IMG/VR virus record: IMGVR_UViG_3300042691_015327
Span: 1 to 34,908 of that record
Reading direction: 5' to 3' (one strand)
Length of the DNA stretch: 34,908 nucleotides
DNA from: a virus
Below are positions 6,776 to 13,034 of this stretch, piece after piece; the stretch's first letter is position 1, and each line of letters starts with the position of its first letter. Below the pieces are notes generated by a model. The model was not told where the DNA came from. It saw only the letters and a list, made by a program, of their open reading frames with translations, and searched no databases. Made by a program: the position numbers and the translations under genes.

Positions 6776-6794
6776 CTGGATTACTCCTGAAAAC

Positions 6795-6850
6795 GCCGGT
6801 GGCCGACCGGCTGCGGGGTGGATTCCTGTTTGGAATTTCCAATCAGTGTA
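6795..6850 (-). promoter_or_regulatory. Putative internal promoter/operator before recT
   Basis: Three elements fill the gap between the exonuclease and recT. On the minus strand TACACT (6850-6845) could be a -10 box, identical to the one proposed for the YdaS-like gene. A perfect 13-bp palindrome, TTGGAAATTCCAA (6842-6830), follows where a start point or operator would be. A hairpin GCCGGT-GGCCG-ACCGGC (6811-6795) comes next. No convincing -35 box is visible, so promoter activity is uncertain. Confidence 0.4.
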
Positions 6851-6853
6851 CCA

Positions 6854-7810
6854 TCATTTCGTGGGCTTGCGTGGGTATAAACGAAGATTTCTGAACCCTG
6901 CGCGGCCACCGTAGGACTTGCCCACCATGTCGGCGGTGATCAGAGTCGGTGGGGTGTCTGCTTGCAGCGCGCAGCTTACGCTCCAAGCGCTTGTCAGGAC
7001 TTTCTCGGCGTCGCCGATGTGCTTGAAGATTTTGGCCTTGGCAACGTCCCTGTCCTCCTTGGCGTTGGCCTCTGTTGTGGCTGCGGTTTTGTATTCCTGC
7101 AGCAGCTCGGCCAGCGTTTCGTCGCCGTCTGCGCTGAGCACCTTGCCCGGCTTGGCATACTGGTTGAGCCGGATGATCACCTCGGCGTCACCTGGCATCA
7201 CCGGGTCGGGCTCCAGGCCTTCGTCGACCGTTTTCCAGAAGGCCGCCACCTTGGATTTGATCGCCTTGATGACGTCCTCATCGCGCAGGCGCTCGATCAC
7301 CACGCCTCTGTTGCCGCCGATGAACGCGCCGATGAACGCTCGCTCAAAGCCAGATACGGCCATCTGGTGCTGGACCTGCATCTCGATGTGCTCCGGGGCC
7401 TCGATGCTGCCGTCCTCGTGCTCGAGCCAGCCGTCGCGAAAGGCCAGGTAGTCGACGTTCTTGATCTCCAGGTGCACCGGGCCTCCCGGCAGGTTGGTGA
7501 TCACGAAGTCAAACGAGCTGCCCATGCGCAGGTCGGGGTCGCGGAAGTACTCCTTCATGGGCCGGATTTCCCAACCCTGCTCCTCGGCGATGCCGTGCGC
7601 GATCGCGGCCTCCAGTCGGTTGCCCCACTTCATGCGGTCGTTGGTCTGGAACTCGGGCACGATGCCCGTGCGCTTGCGGTGCCAGAGGTCAAAATGCGTG
7701 ACGTAGGGGGACATTGAGAACAGCGCCGCAGACTCGGTGCTGGTGACATCTTGCTTGCGCATGGCAAGCCAATGCTCCTGGTTGCTAGGGACAATGATTT
7801 CAGTTGCCAT
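6854..7810 (-). CDS. YqaJ-like viral recombinase / lambda-type 5'-3' exonuclease
   Basis: The start is set at ATG 7810 (318 residues, MATEIIVPSNQEHWLAMRKQ) behind GGAGAAAAAC. A longer frame exists but overlaps another gene. The PD-(D/E)XK core of the YqaJ/lambda exonuclease family is visible: a helix with GNRLE (about 63-67), an acidic Asp in GSSFDFVI (D101), the catalytic LEIKN (E115, K117) and QxxHQ (145-149). These enzymes resect double-stranded ends to make the single strands that RecT anneals, and recT follows directly. The C-terminal 130 residues are a charged helical extension (AATTEANAKEDRDVAKAK). Confidence 0.9.
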   Translation of the reverse strand: MATEIIVPSNQEHWLAMRKQDVTSTESAALFSMSPYVTHFDLWHRKRTGIVPEFQTNDRMKWGNRLEAAIAHGIAEEQGWEIRPMKEYFRDPDLRMGSSFDFVITNLPGGPVHLEIKNVDYLAFRDGWLEHEDGSIEAPEHIEMQVQHQMAVSGFERAFIGAFIGGNRGVVIERLRDEDVIKAIKSKVAAFWKTVDEGLEPDPVMPGDAEVIIRLNQYAKPGKVLSADGDETLAELLQEYKTAATTEANAKEDRDVAKAKIFKHIGDAEKVLTSAWSVSCALQADTPPTLITADMVGKSYGGRAGFRNLRLYPRKPTK

Positions 7811-8132
7811 TGTTTTTCTCCTGTTGTTTTCCGATCTCGGCTGCCGCACGCACGATGGCGCGGCGGGTGGCGGTGTAGGGGTCGTCGCCGTATTCCTCGT
7901 AAATGTCCTCGTAATCCACGGTGTCCACCCGGACATAAATTGAAAACATCACAAGAGACATCCTCAACTTCACCGCCAGGCGCAGCGCGTCGCCGTCGTC
8001 TTTGAGGGGGTTCCAAGGTTTATCATTCAGCATAAAAACCACCGGCAGATCATCCGCAACGCGGTAATACTTTGGAATGGTGAAGTCGCCAGCCGCCTTT
8101 GCCGCTAGTTCCAGTAGTTCTCGGTCACTCAT
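7800..8132 (-). CDS. Hypothetical protein (110 aa)
   Basis: ATG 8132 follows GGGGAGTGAAG and is preferred over a start 8 codons upstream. The product (MSDRELLELAAKAAGDFT) is a 110-residue soluble protein with an NDKPWNPLKDDGDALRLAVK segment and a C-terminal YTATRRAIVRAAAEIGKQQE helix. I recall this 'WNPLxDDGDALRLAVxL' pattern from small phage proteins of unknown role. It overlaps the exonuclease start by 11 nt and the upstream gene by 8 nt, so translation of the three is probably linked. Confidence 0.65.
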   Translation of the reverse strand: MSDRELLELAAKAAGDFTIPKYYRVADDLPVVFMLNDKPWNPLKDDGDALRLAVKLRMSLVMFSIYVRVDTVDYEDIYEEYGDDPYTATRRAIVRAAAEIGKQQEKNNGN

Positions 8133-8343
8133 CTTCACTCCCCGCTGGCAGTCCAAAAATCGCCCGCCCTGCGGCTGGTGGAAACTTTGCTCCGTGCGCA
8201 GCCACCATGTTGGCGTCGATCACCTCATTGAAGCCGTCGCACGGCGCGATCCAGTAGCCGTGCTCTCCGTCGTCCTGCGTGGCCTCGACGATGCCCACCA
8301 GCCCCCTGCCGCTGGTGAACCATTGAACGCGGTGGATTTTCAT
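8125..8343 (-). CDS. Hypothetical protein (72 aa)
   Basis: A 72-residue protein starting MKIHRVQWFTSGRGLVGIVE and containing GYWIAPCDGFNEVIDANMV and a Pro/Ala/Gly-rich end. It looks like a compact, mostly beta protein. It has a single cysteine and no HTH or membrane segment. The gene is coupled to its upstream neighbour by a 4-nt overlap and runs into the next gene by 8 nt. I do not recognise the family. Confidence 0.6.
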   Translation of the reverse strand: MKIHRVQWFTSGRGLVGIVEATQDDGEHGYWIAPCDGFNEVIDANMVAAHGAKFPPAAGRAIFGLPAGSEDE

Positions 8344-8642
8344 GGTTGGCTCCCGGTTGCGTTTGCAATGGCTGCATTGATGCGGTCGACGATGCCCAGC
8401 GGCACGTCGTATTCGCTCCAGTAGCTGGCTGACTCAGCAAGCTCCCGCAGCACAGCCACCATGTCGTCGTGCGAGTTCCAGCGTCGCTGCATTTCTTCGA
8501 GAATTTCCGCCTGCCTGGCTATGGTGTGCTCGCCGTTGACAAGCAGGGCCAGTAGCCACTTGTCGTCGGCTTGGTTGATCAGCGAGTAGCTGTTGGCCTC
8601 GCTGTTTGCGCGGAAATAAATCCGGACGGGTAGTTCACTCAT
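8340..8642 (-). CDS. Hypothetical protein with 'RINAAIANATG' C-terminal module
   Basis: A 100-residue soluble protein beginning MSELPVRIYFRANSEANSYS. Its last third (LRELAESASYWSEYDVPLGI, then VDRINAAIANATGSQ) has the same layout as the end of the upstream gene (8635-8946), which closes with LLERIDAAIAKATGEQ. The two proteins differ elsewhere, so this is probably a shared tail module or an old duplication of the 3' part. The function is unknown. The start is fixed by an 8-nt overlap with the upstream gene. Confidence 0.65.
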   Translation of the reverse strand: MSELPVRIYFRANSEANSYSLINQADDKWLLALLVNGEHTIARQAEILEEMQRRWNSHDDMVAVLRELAESASYWSEYDVPLGIVDRINAAIANATGSQP

Positions 8643-8946
8643 GCTGCTCTCCTGTTGCTTTGGCGATGGCGGCGTCTATACGCTCTAAAAGCTCCTGCCC
8701 CACGCTGTATGGCTGGATGAAATTCGCAGCCTCTACCAGCATTTCCAGCAGCTCTGGCGCGGCGGCGATTAGGCGGGCGTTGGCATCCCCGCAGGCGTTC
8801 AGCGTATGGTTCACTGCGTGCCGTATACAGACGGATGCAACAACGTCCCCAAATTGCTCAACTTGTTCAACGCGGCGGTACGTGCCGAATCCATCTTTGT
8901 ATTGGGCCTCGGACAGTTCCCACGGCCCCGGTGTGTGTTTACTCAT
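8635..8946 (-). CDS. 'HTPGPW' family phage protein
   Basis: A 103-residue protein with MSKHTPGPWELSE at its N-terminus and ANARLIAAAPELLEML in the middle. This combination is a widespread family of small phage proteins of unknown function. It ends in the RIDAAIAKATGEQ tail shared with gene 8340-8642. It is predicted soluble, and the N-terminal part is probably a small beta domain. The ATG is preceded by the motif GCTGAAAGGAGC (8963-8952 on the minus strand), a Shine-Dalgarno context that recurs before several late genes in this window. Confidence 0.75.
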   Translation of the reverse strand: MSKHTPGPWELSEAQYKDGFGTYRRVEQVEQFGDVVASVCIRHAVNHTLNACGDANARLIAAAPELLEMLVEAANFIQPYSVGQELLERIDAAIAKATGEQHE

Positions 8947-8995
8947 AGGTTGCTCCTTTCAGCTTCCGTTTCGGTTTAAAAATCGTGCGTTTAAA

Positions 8996-9139
8996 TCACA
9001 GGACGATGTTCGCTCTCCAAACATAAACGTCAAGTCCAACGATCAAAATTCCAGACAAAAATACAACAGCTTCAACGTAGTCAATCATTGGTCTGCGCCA
9101 CAGATGGATGGGTTTGGCAGGCCCTCGGTAAATAATCAT
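8996..9139 (-). CDS. Small single-pass membrane protein (47 aa)
   Basis: ATG 9139 is chosen because AAGGAGGCCGC precedes it and it overlaps the upstream stop as ATGA. The 47 residues start MIIYRGPAKPIHLWRRP. A hydrophobic stretch (VEAVVFLSGILIVGLDVYVW) follows and is long enough for one transmembrane helix, with the basic residues before it favouring a cytoplasmic N-terminus. No family is recognised. Small early phage membrane peptides can affect the host envelope or exclude other phages, but no such evidence exists here. Confidence 0.55.
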   Translation of the reverse strand: MIIYRGPAKPIHLWRRPMIDYVEAVVFLSGILIVGLDVYVWRANIVL

Positions 9140-9270
9140 GCGGCCTCCTTGACCGAGCGGCGGCCGTTTAAAAACCGCAGCCAGCACTCAGCGCACAACC
9201 AGCGCGTGGCGGTCAAGAAAATGCCGCCTTCTGGCAGTCGATCACGGTTGCATTCAGAGCAGTGTTTCAT
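9136..9270 (-). CDS. Very small zinc-ribbon-like protein (44 aa)
   Basis: Read from ATG 9270 to TGA 9136-9138, with ATGA overlaps at both ends. The product starts MKHCSECNRDRLPEGGIF and has a second cysteine pair in WLCAECWLRF. The two CxxC knuckles about 22 residues apart are the hallmark of a zinc ribbon or treble-clef-like fold. The C-terminus is basic (LNGRRSVKEAA), consistent with nucleic-acid contact. It is one of several small cysteine-pair proteins in this genome. The function is unknown. Confidence 0.65.
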   Translation of the reverse strand: MKHCSECNRDRLPEGGIFLTATRWLCAECWLRFLNGRRSVKEAA

Positions 9271-9461
9271 GGGGCGTCGTCAATTAAGTTGCACTGCCAG
9301 TAATGCAGTTTTGTCATTTCCAAAACGCCCATCACTGTCGCAGTTGTCATGTGGTCGTATTTTGGTGCGTTGATAACGTCTCGTAGTTCGTTCATCAAGT
9401 CCATCCCCATCGCTTTTTGATCTGAGGATGGAATCACCGTCAGTTTTGGTTTTTCATTCAT
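9267..9461 (-). CDS. Hypothetical protein (64 aa)
   Basis: A 64-residue acidic-to-neutral protein starting MNEKPKLTVIPSSDQKAMGM. Helices are predicted over DLMNELRDVINAP and TATVMGVLEMTKLHYW. It has no metal site, HTH or membrane segment. Both ends overlap neighbours by 4 nt, which strongly supports the reading frame. The protein is unrecognised. Its only context is the recombination/host-interaction operon. Confidence 0.6.
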   Translation of the reverse strand: MNEKPKLTVIPSSDQKAMGMDLMNELRDVINAPKYDHMTTATVMGVLEMTKLHYWQCNLIDDAP

Positions 9462-9871
9462 TTTTCGTCCTTAATCAGCGGCTCGCCCATAAACGTCGGG
9501 CTCACCTGTTCGTGCAGTTTGTTCATCTCGCTTCGGTACTGGCTGAGCGTGTCCCAGGCCTGGTCGTACCAAGGGCCGTCGTACCTGGCCAGGACGCATT
9601 CGAGGTCCAGCGCCAACCGGTGGGCAAACCGGTGGGCAACCTCGTCCATGGCGTCACCGATGCGGTCCAGCGATGCGTTGATCGCCCGGTCCACACTGGA
9701 CTGCGCCTGCTTTTGCATGCCGTCGATGAAGCCGCGCTCGTAATCCGGCCCTTGCTTCAATACCAAGCCGCCGACAACACCGATTAGCCGCTTGATCTCA
9801 TCCGCCAGCGCTTTTGTTGTTTCTGGATCCACCGGAACCACGGCTCCGGGCATCAACCATTCTTCTTTCAT
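9458..9871 (-). CDS. Hypothetical protein (137 aa)
   Basis: ATG 9871 follows GGAGACATC and is preferred over a start 12 codons upstream. The 137-residue product (MKEEWLMPGAVVPVDPETTK) is mostly helical: a hydrophobic-faced helix with ALADEIKRLIGVVGGLVLK, a long amphipathic helix through SSVDRAINASLDRIGDAMDE and an aromatic segment (RYDGPWYDQAWDTL). It could be an oligomeric helical bundle. No family is recognised. It overlaps both neighbours by 4 nt. Confidence 0.6.
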   Translation of the reverse strand: MKEEWLMPGAVVPVDPETTKALADEIKRLIGVVGGLVLKQGPDYERGFIDGMQKQAQSSVDRAINASLDRIGDAMDEVAHRFAHRLALDLECVLARYDGPWYDQAWDTLSQYRSEMNKLHEQVSPTFMGEPLIKDEK

Positions 9872-10059
9872 GATGTCTCCAAAAAGCTGATTGGAAGGTA
9901 GTGGCACGCCGGGTCGCGGCTGCTGGACGCGGCCACAAACGACTGGCGGTGCGGGTTATTGACCTGCTCGGGGTGGTCCATCCACCGGCGGCAGTTGCGG
10001 CATTTCTCGCACACGGTGGCAGGCACGCAGCGGCTGTAGTCGAAGGGAAGCGGGGTCAT
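9868..10059 (-). CDS. Small cysteine-rich hypothetical protein (63 aa)
   Basis: A 63-residue protein with CVPATVCEKCRNCRRWMDHP near the N-terminus, giving four closely spaced cysteines, plus a further Cys-His pair in DPACHYLP. The spacing suggests a small zinc-binding domain. The amino-acid pattern resembles the short Cys-rich proteins found in the early operons of related phages. The start overlaps the preceding stop as ATGA; its own Shine-Dalgarno is poor, so translation probably depends on coupling. The function is unknown. Confidence 0.55.
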   Translation of the reverse strand: MTPLPFDYSRCVPATVCEKCRNCRRWMDHPEQVNNPHRQSFVAASSSRDPACHYLPISFLETS

Positions 10060-10358
10060 GCCTGCCCCCTTGCGCGGATGGCGGCGGCGCGGTTTTCACA
10101 GGCTTGATCCCAGTAGCTGCTATCCCAATCGTTTGCATTCTGTACACCGTCCTCACACACCTTCGCACACGCTTCTCGCTCTGCCTCAACAGCTTTTGCA
10201 ATCAACTCATCCCACCGCATACTTCTTGCCTCTCGCTCGTCAGCACGAACAAGGGCTTCGAAGGCTTTGAGGTGGCTCAGCCCAATGATCGGCATCCAGT
10301 TCACATCTGTTGCTAAATGAAGCCCAGCCTCAAAGGCCATTTCAATTGTGTCTCTCAT
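10056..10358 (-). CDS. Hypothetical protein with 'EREACAKVCEDG…AAAIRARG' module
   Basis: ATG 10358 behind GGGGAGGTTGTT gives 100 residues (MRDTIEMAFEAGLHLATDVN). A longer frame starts 10 codons upstream without such a site. The N-terminal half is unique (WMPIIGLSHLKAFEALVRA). The C-terminal half, KAVEAEREACAKVCED then CENRAAAIRARG, is a module I know from very many small phage proteins and reappears in gene 13397-13726 on the other strand. Its function is not known. It overlaps the next gene by 4 nt. Confidence 0.7.
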   Translation of the reverse strand: MRDTIEMAFEAGLHLATDVNWMPIIGLSHLKAFEALVRADEREARSMRWDELIAKAVEAEREACAKVCEDGVQNANDWDSSYWDQACENRAAAIRARGQA

Positions 10359-10534
10359 AACAACCTCCCCGAGCGCGCCAGGCGGCACTGCTCTTTCATG
10401 TCTGCGGTGAAGTCCGGGTGAAACTCAGCCTGGGAGCAATCAATCCGCTTGCTGTCGGTGCGCGGGGCGTACAACAGCACCAGCGCGGCAGCCACGGCCC
10501 AGATGGCGACGGCCAGGTACGGGTAGGTTTTCAT
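10355..10534 (-). CDS. Small N-terminally anchored phage protein (59 aa)
   Basis: Read from ATG 10534 to TGA 10355-10357, with 4-nt overlaps at both ends. The N-terminus (MKTYPYLAVAIWAVAAALVL) is a strong hydrophobic helix, so the protein should be a single-pass membrane protein. It could also be an exported peptide, although no clear cleavage site is seen. The C-terminal part contains RIDCSQAEFHPDFTADMKEQ, followed by CRLAR. I recall this IDC…EISPDF…C pattern from a common family of short phage proteins of unknown function. Confidence 0.7.
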   Translation of the reverse strand: MKTYPYLAVAIWAVAAALVLLYAPRTDSKRIDCSQAEFHPDFTADMKEQCRLARSGRLL

Positions 10535-10785
10535 TCGTCCCTCGCTTTCAGCATGGCGTTGGCGTATTCGATGCGCAGATCAGCCAAAGTTCTCAGCACC
10601 TCTTTCGGTGGCCACGGCCCGGTAACTTCCCCGCCGTAAGTGTCCAAAAACTCCACTGCGTCAGTTAAGGTGATCGGCGAATGCGCCGCAAAGTAGTCGC
10701 GTAGCGTCATGCCTAACGAGTACATGTCGCCGCGCTCGTAACGCGGAGTGGGAAACGCCGGTCCACCTGTTTTTTTGTTGCTCAT
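10531..10785 (-). CDS. 'GGPAFP…GMTLRDYFAA' family phage protein
   Basis: An 84-residue protein with the widespread phage signature GGPAFPTPR near the N-terminus and GMTLRDYFAAHSP in the middle, ending in an IEYANAMLKARDE helix. This family is very common in early operons of temperate and virulent phages and is annotated as conserved hypothetical. No function has been shown that I know of. The length fits. The start follows directly on the preceding gene's stop, and the end overlaps the next start by 4 nt. Confidence 0.8.
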   Translation of the reverse strand: MSNKKTGGPAFPTPRYERGDMYSLGMTLRDYFAAHSPITLTDAVEFLDTYGGEVTGPWPPKEVLRTLADLRIEYANAMLKARDE

Positions 10786-11255
10786 CAGAATTCCTCCGGC
10801 ATCGCTGGCGCTGGTGGCACCTCTGGCGGCGCGGCATCGGGCATGGCCGCTTCATCCCCGCACTTAATCTCGTAGACCGGCTTTTGCTCGTAGCCCACGA
10901 TCACGCGGCGGCACTCAGGGCCTTCGCCTCTAAGCTCTGCGTCCACGCGAATCCAGGGCATGTTGCTGGATGTGAACTCCCGCCAGCCAAGGCTGGCCTC
11001 GTCGTGTGTGCGGTCAAACTCGGCGCCCATCTCTTCGGTCAGGACCTCAAGCACTGGCGTGATTTCCTTGATGCTTTTAACGTCGACGCGAATGATCACC
11101 TTGTTGTCCAGGAACATGTAGCCGACCGTGGCGAATTTTTCGATGATGCGGGTGACGCGCCCCAGGCGCTCAAACTTTGGCCGCATGTCCTCCAGGTCGG
11201 TGATCACGTCGCGCCTTGATTGCAGCGAGCTTTCGAGTTTCTCGATGATTTTCAT
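10785..11255 (-). CDS. Hypothetical protein (156 aa)
   Basis: A 156-residue protein beginning with a charged helix (MKIIEKLESSLQSRRDVITD). A probable alpha/beta core follows (VGYMFLDNKVIIRVDVKSIK; a conserved-looking SNMPWIRVDAEL; RRVIVGYEQKPVYEIKCG). The C-terminal tail of about 25 residues is Pro/Ala/Glu-rich and probably disordered. I do not recognise the family. Two cysteines do not form a metal motif. It overlaps the DnaJ-like gene by 4 nt and shares one base with the following gene. Confidence 0.6.
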   Translation of the reverse strand: MKIIEKLESSLQSRRDVITDLEDMRPKFERLGRVTRIIEKFATVGYMFLDNKVIIRVDVKSIKEITPVLEVLTEEMGAEFDRTHDEASLGWREFTSSNMPWIRVDAELRGEGPECRRVIVGYEQKPVYEIKCGDEAAMPDAAPPEVPPAPAMPEEF

Positions 11256-11635
11256 GTGTTCTCCTTCGGTTTAAAAGCCTCATTCCAGCTCAGCGCATCA
11301 ACGCTGGCCATATCGGTCCACTTCAACGCCCTGGCGTCGTTCAGTGTGTAGGTTTCTTGCCAGGCTTTGCTGGCGCGCTCGTACATGTTCTGGGCGCGCT
11401 CGATTGCGTTGGCTTTGTTCTTGGCCACCACGTTGTAAAGCCTCAGCCACTCGCCCGTCTGGCGGTGCTGGCCAAACACAGCCCACTTGGGCGTCGGTGC
11501 CTTTGGCCGTGTGAACTGCTTGCCAGTGCCCTTGCAGCCAAAGCAGGTGGTGCCGTGCAGCAGGTTAAAAGAGTACCGGCCTGTTCCGTTGCACCTGGTG
11601 CATGTGTAGGCCTGGCGCGGCGCGGTGTCCGTCAT
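11252..11635 (-). CDS. DnaJ-type zinc-finger protein
   Basis: A 127-residue protein with two CxxCxGxG-type repeats, TCTRCNGTGRY (C12, C15) and TCFGCKGTGKQ (C31, C34). These are half of the four-repeat zinc centre of DnaJ/Hsp40 and suffice to bind one zinc. No J-domain is present. The C-terminal part (PKWAVFGQHRQTGEWLRLYN and a helix with NKANAIERAQNMYERA) is unrecognised. Phages encode many such truncated DnaJ-like zinc proteins, with proposed roles in protein or nucleic-acid binding. The exact role here is unknown. Confidence 0.75.
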   Translation of the reverse strand: MTDTAPRQAYTCTRCNGTGRYSFNLLHGTTCFGCKGTGKQFTRPKAPTPKWAVFGQHRQTGEWLRLYNVVAKNKANAIERAQNMYERASKAWQETYTLNDARALKWTDMASVDALSWNEAFKPKENT

Positions 11636-11886
11636 GCTTTCCTCCGGGCTTCGCGGGCCTCTTCCAGGCTGCGCGGCGTGCGCAGAGGGAATGGCAGCAC
11701 CATGCTGGAAATCTTGCCCTCAGGGATCGGCGCGGCCAGCTTTATTTCCTGCCTTGCCAAAACCCAGCGATCGCCAAGCATGCGCACCGAGCGCACCCAC
11801 TTGCGCATGTTGGCGCGTTGCGTTGCGCGGTCGGCGTGGCCAACGCACCAAAGGCGGCGGGCCATTTTCAACATCGTGGTGTTCAT
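11632..11886 (-). CDS. Small basic hypothetical protein (84 aa)
   Basis: An 84-residue, strongly basic protein (MNTTMLKMARRLWCVGHADR; QRANMRKWVRSVRMLGDRW; a final SLEEAREARRKA helix). The charge suggests nucleic-acid binding, but no HTH or zinc motif is visible. The ATG is coupled to the preceding stop by a 4-nt overlap, and the stop overlaps the DnaJ-like gene start by 4 nt. No family is recognised. Confidence 0.6.
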   Translation of the reverse strand: MNTTMLKMARRLWCVGHADRATQRANMRKWVRSVRMLGDRWVLARQEIKLAAPIPEGKISSMVLPFPLRTPRSLEEAREARRKA

Positions 11887-12065
11887 GCTTTCTCCTTGGG
11901 GTAAACCAGGCGGCCGCCGCGCAGGCTAGGCAGCTCGTAGGCGCGGAACCGCTCGTCTGTGATGCCAGGGTTGCGGCGCAGCTCTTTGCCGTCGTAGATC
12001 GGGCGGCTGAACACCTCGGGGCGCGCCGCAGGTATCAGATCGGGTTTGGTTTTCTTGGTCGTCAT
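11883..12065 (-). CDS. Small hypothetical protein (60 aa)
   Basis: A 60-residue basic protein, MTTKKTKPDLIPAARPEVFS then IYDGKELRRNPGITDERFRA and a short YELPSLRGGRLVYPKEKA end. It lacks cysteines, membrane segments and recognisable motifs. I recall similar 'RNPGI…RF.AYxLPSLxxG' peptides from phage early regions, without a function. It begins three bases after the previous gene and overlaps the next gene by 4 nt. Confidence 0.6.
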   Translation of the reverse strand: MTTKKTKPDLIPAARPEVFSRPIYDGKELRRNPGITDERFRAYELPSLRGGRLVYPKEKA

Positions 12066-12068
12066 GGC

Positions 12069-12314
12069 TTAGTCCTCCAGTTGCTCAGTGATTTCTTGCT
12101 CGATGCGCTGGCGGTCGTCGTCGGTGACCTTGCGCTCCAGCCAGGCGGCGGGCCTGCCTCGCCGGTCCAGGATTTCAAACTCGCATTCTGTGTATCCGTA
12201 GTAGTCCATGTCGCTGTCGCAGGTGTGCGCGCTGCCTCGGTGCGGCGCCTGGCGGAAGAAGTGCGTCACCTTGGCGATGCAAGGAATGCCTGAGACGCGG
12301 GTTTCGATTTCCAT
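12069..12314 (-). CDS. Conserved phage protein, first main gene of the leftward operon (81 aa)
   Basis: ATG 12314 is chosen for its AAGGAGAAAAC Shine-Dalgarno and because homologues I recall begin with a similar METRVSGIPC. The 81 residues carry ETRVSGIPCIAKVTHFF, a central acidic region and a conserved end, FEILDRRGRPAAWLERKVT then a helix. This is a widespread small phage protein of unknown function. The frame stays open upstream to ATG 12419, which would add 35 residues containing repeated AFHQ/PAF units. That extension may be real, a leader peptide or untranslated. Confidence 0.75.
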   Translation of the reverse strand: MEIETRVSGIPCIAKVTHFFRQAPHRGSAHTCDSDMDYYGYTECEFEILDRRGRPAAWLERKVTDDDRQRIEQEITEQLED

Positions 12315-12419
12315 GTTTTCTCCTTGGTGAAAGGCGGGTTTTTTAAACGCGGGTTGGTGAAAAGCGGCCCCGACAAATGGGGCCAGGGCTTGCTGCATGA
12401 TCGGGTGCAGGTGGTTCAT

Positions 12420-12549
12420 ATCGTGATCCTGGCGAGGTGTTGCGATAACTGCATCTTCACTCGGTTTAAAATGGAACGCAAGGGGTTTGCGTGGGTTTCT
12501 TCGAGATATTTTCGATCGAGTGTTGCTTTTTACGCTACACTTTAGGCCC
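12420..12549. promoter_or_regulatory. Divergent early control region with 21-bp palindrome
   Basis: This AT-richer gap separates the leftward and rightward early operons. GTGTTGC-TTTTTAC-GCTACAC (12520-12540) is a near-perfect inverted repeat that overlaps the proposed rightward -10 box TACACT (12536-12541). TTCGA occurs at 12500-12504 and again at 12511-12515, one helical turn apart, next to CGATCG. On the minus strand TTGCGT, 17 bp, GAAGAT is a weak candidate promoter for the leftward operon. The layout is typical of a Cro/repressor switch. Confidence 0.6.
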
Positions 12550-12816
12550 ATGACCTCAGAAATCAAAGATCCCGGCCCCGAAACCCCTGCCGACAAGGCC
12601 ATCACAGCCTTCGGCGGAGTCCGTGCGCTGGCACGCGCCTTGGAGCGAAACCCCAGCTCCGTGGTGCGCTGGCGCAAGCCCAAAGACGAGGGCGGCAGCG
12701 CCGGGGCTGTGCCATCAGCCCTGCAGGGCCGAATCCTGGCCATGGCCCAGGCGCGTGGACTGAACCTCACCGCCGAGGACCTGATCCTGCGCACCGCAGA
12801 GGACTGGGCCGTTTAA
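12550..12816 (+). CDS. YdaS/Cro-like helix-turn-helix regulator
   Basis: ATG 12550 starts an 88-residue protein. KAITAFGGVRALARALERNP is followed by SSVVRWRKPKD, then VPSALQGRILAMAQARGLNL and a TAEDLI end. This is the YdaS/Cro-type HTH pattern (helix with FGG, recognition helix with SVVxW, third helix ILAxAxARG). Such proteins repress or switch early phage promoters. The ATG lies only 8 nt past a TACACT box, so the transcript may be leaderless, as for lambda cI from PRM. It is the first gene of the rightward operon. Confidence 0.8.
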   Translation: MTSEIKDPGPETPADKAITAFGGVRALARALERNPSSVVRWRKPKDEGGSAGAVPSALQGRILAMAQARGLNLTAEDLILRTAEDWAV

Positions 12817-12830
12817 CCGGGGCACCGCAC

Positions 12831-13034
12831 TTGGCCAATAAGACCGTCACCGATCGCATGGTGCTGGCCGCTGTGTCGGCCACCAGGTATGAGCTTCCAC
12901 GGGACATTTCCACCAGGCTTGGGCGGCGAAAAATAAACGGCTCCCTTGGGCGTTTGATTCGCGCTGGGCTTTTGGAGCGTGTGCCGGGGCCCACGTGCTT
13001 TTTGTACCGATCCAAGCAGGCCAGAATTGCATGA
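12831..13034 (+). CDS. Putative small winged-helix DNA-binding protein (67 aa)
   Basis: TTG 12831 (behind GGGG) gives 67 residues. An ATG nine codons on is an alternative. The sequence (ATRYELPRDISTRLGRRKIN, then GSLGRLIRAGLLERV and a short beta-like PTCFLYRS) looks like a helix-turn-helix with wing, where ISTRLG…INGSLGRLIRAGLL would be the recognition part. It may regulate the rightward operon or act in replication initiation. No named family is certain. The stop overlaps the next gene as ATGA. Confidence 0.55.
   Translation: MANKTVTDRMVLAAVSATRYELPRDISTRLGRRKINGSLGRLIRAGLLERVPGPTCFLYRSKQARIA

Noticed and set aside
4942-6790. Long plus-strand frames (up to about 400 residues) across DUF2303 and recT
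   Set aside because: The minus strand holds recognised families with good ribosome sites; the plus-strand translations are low-complexity.
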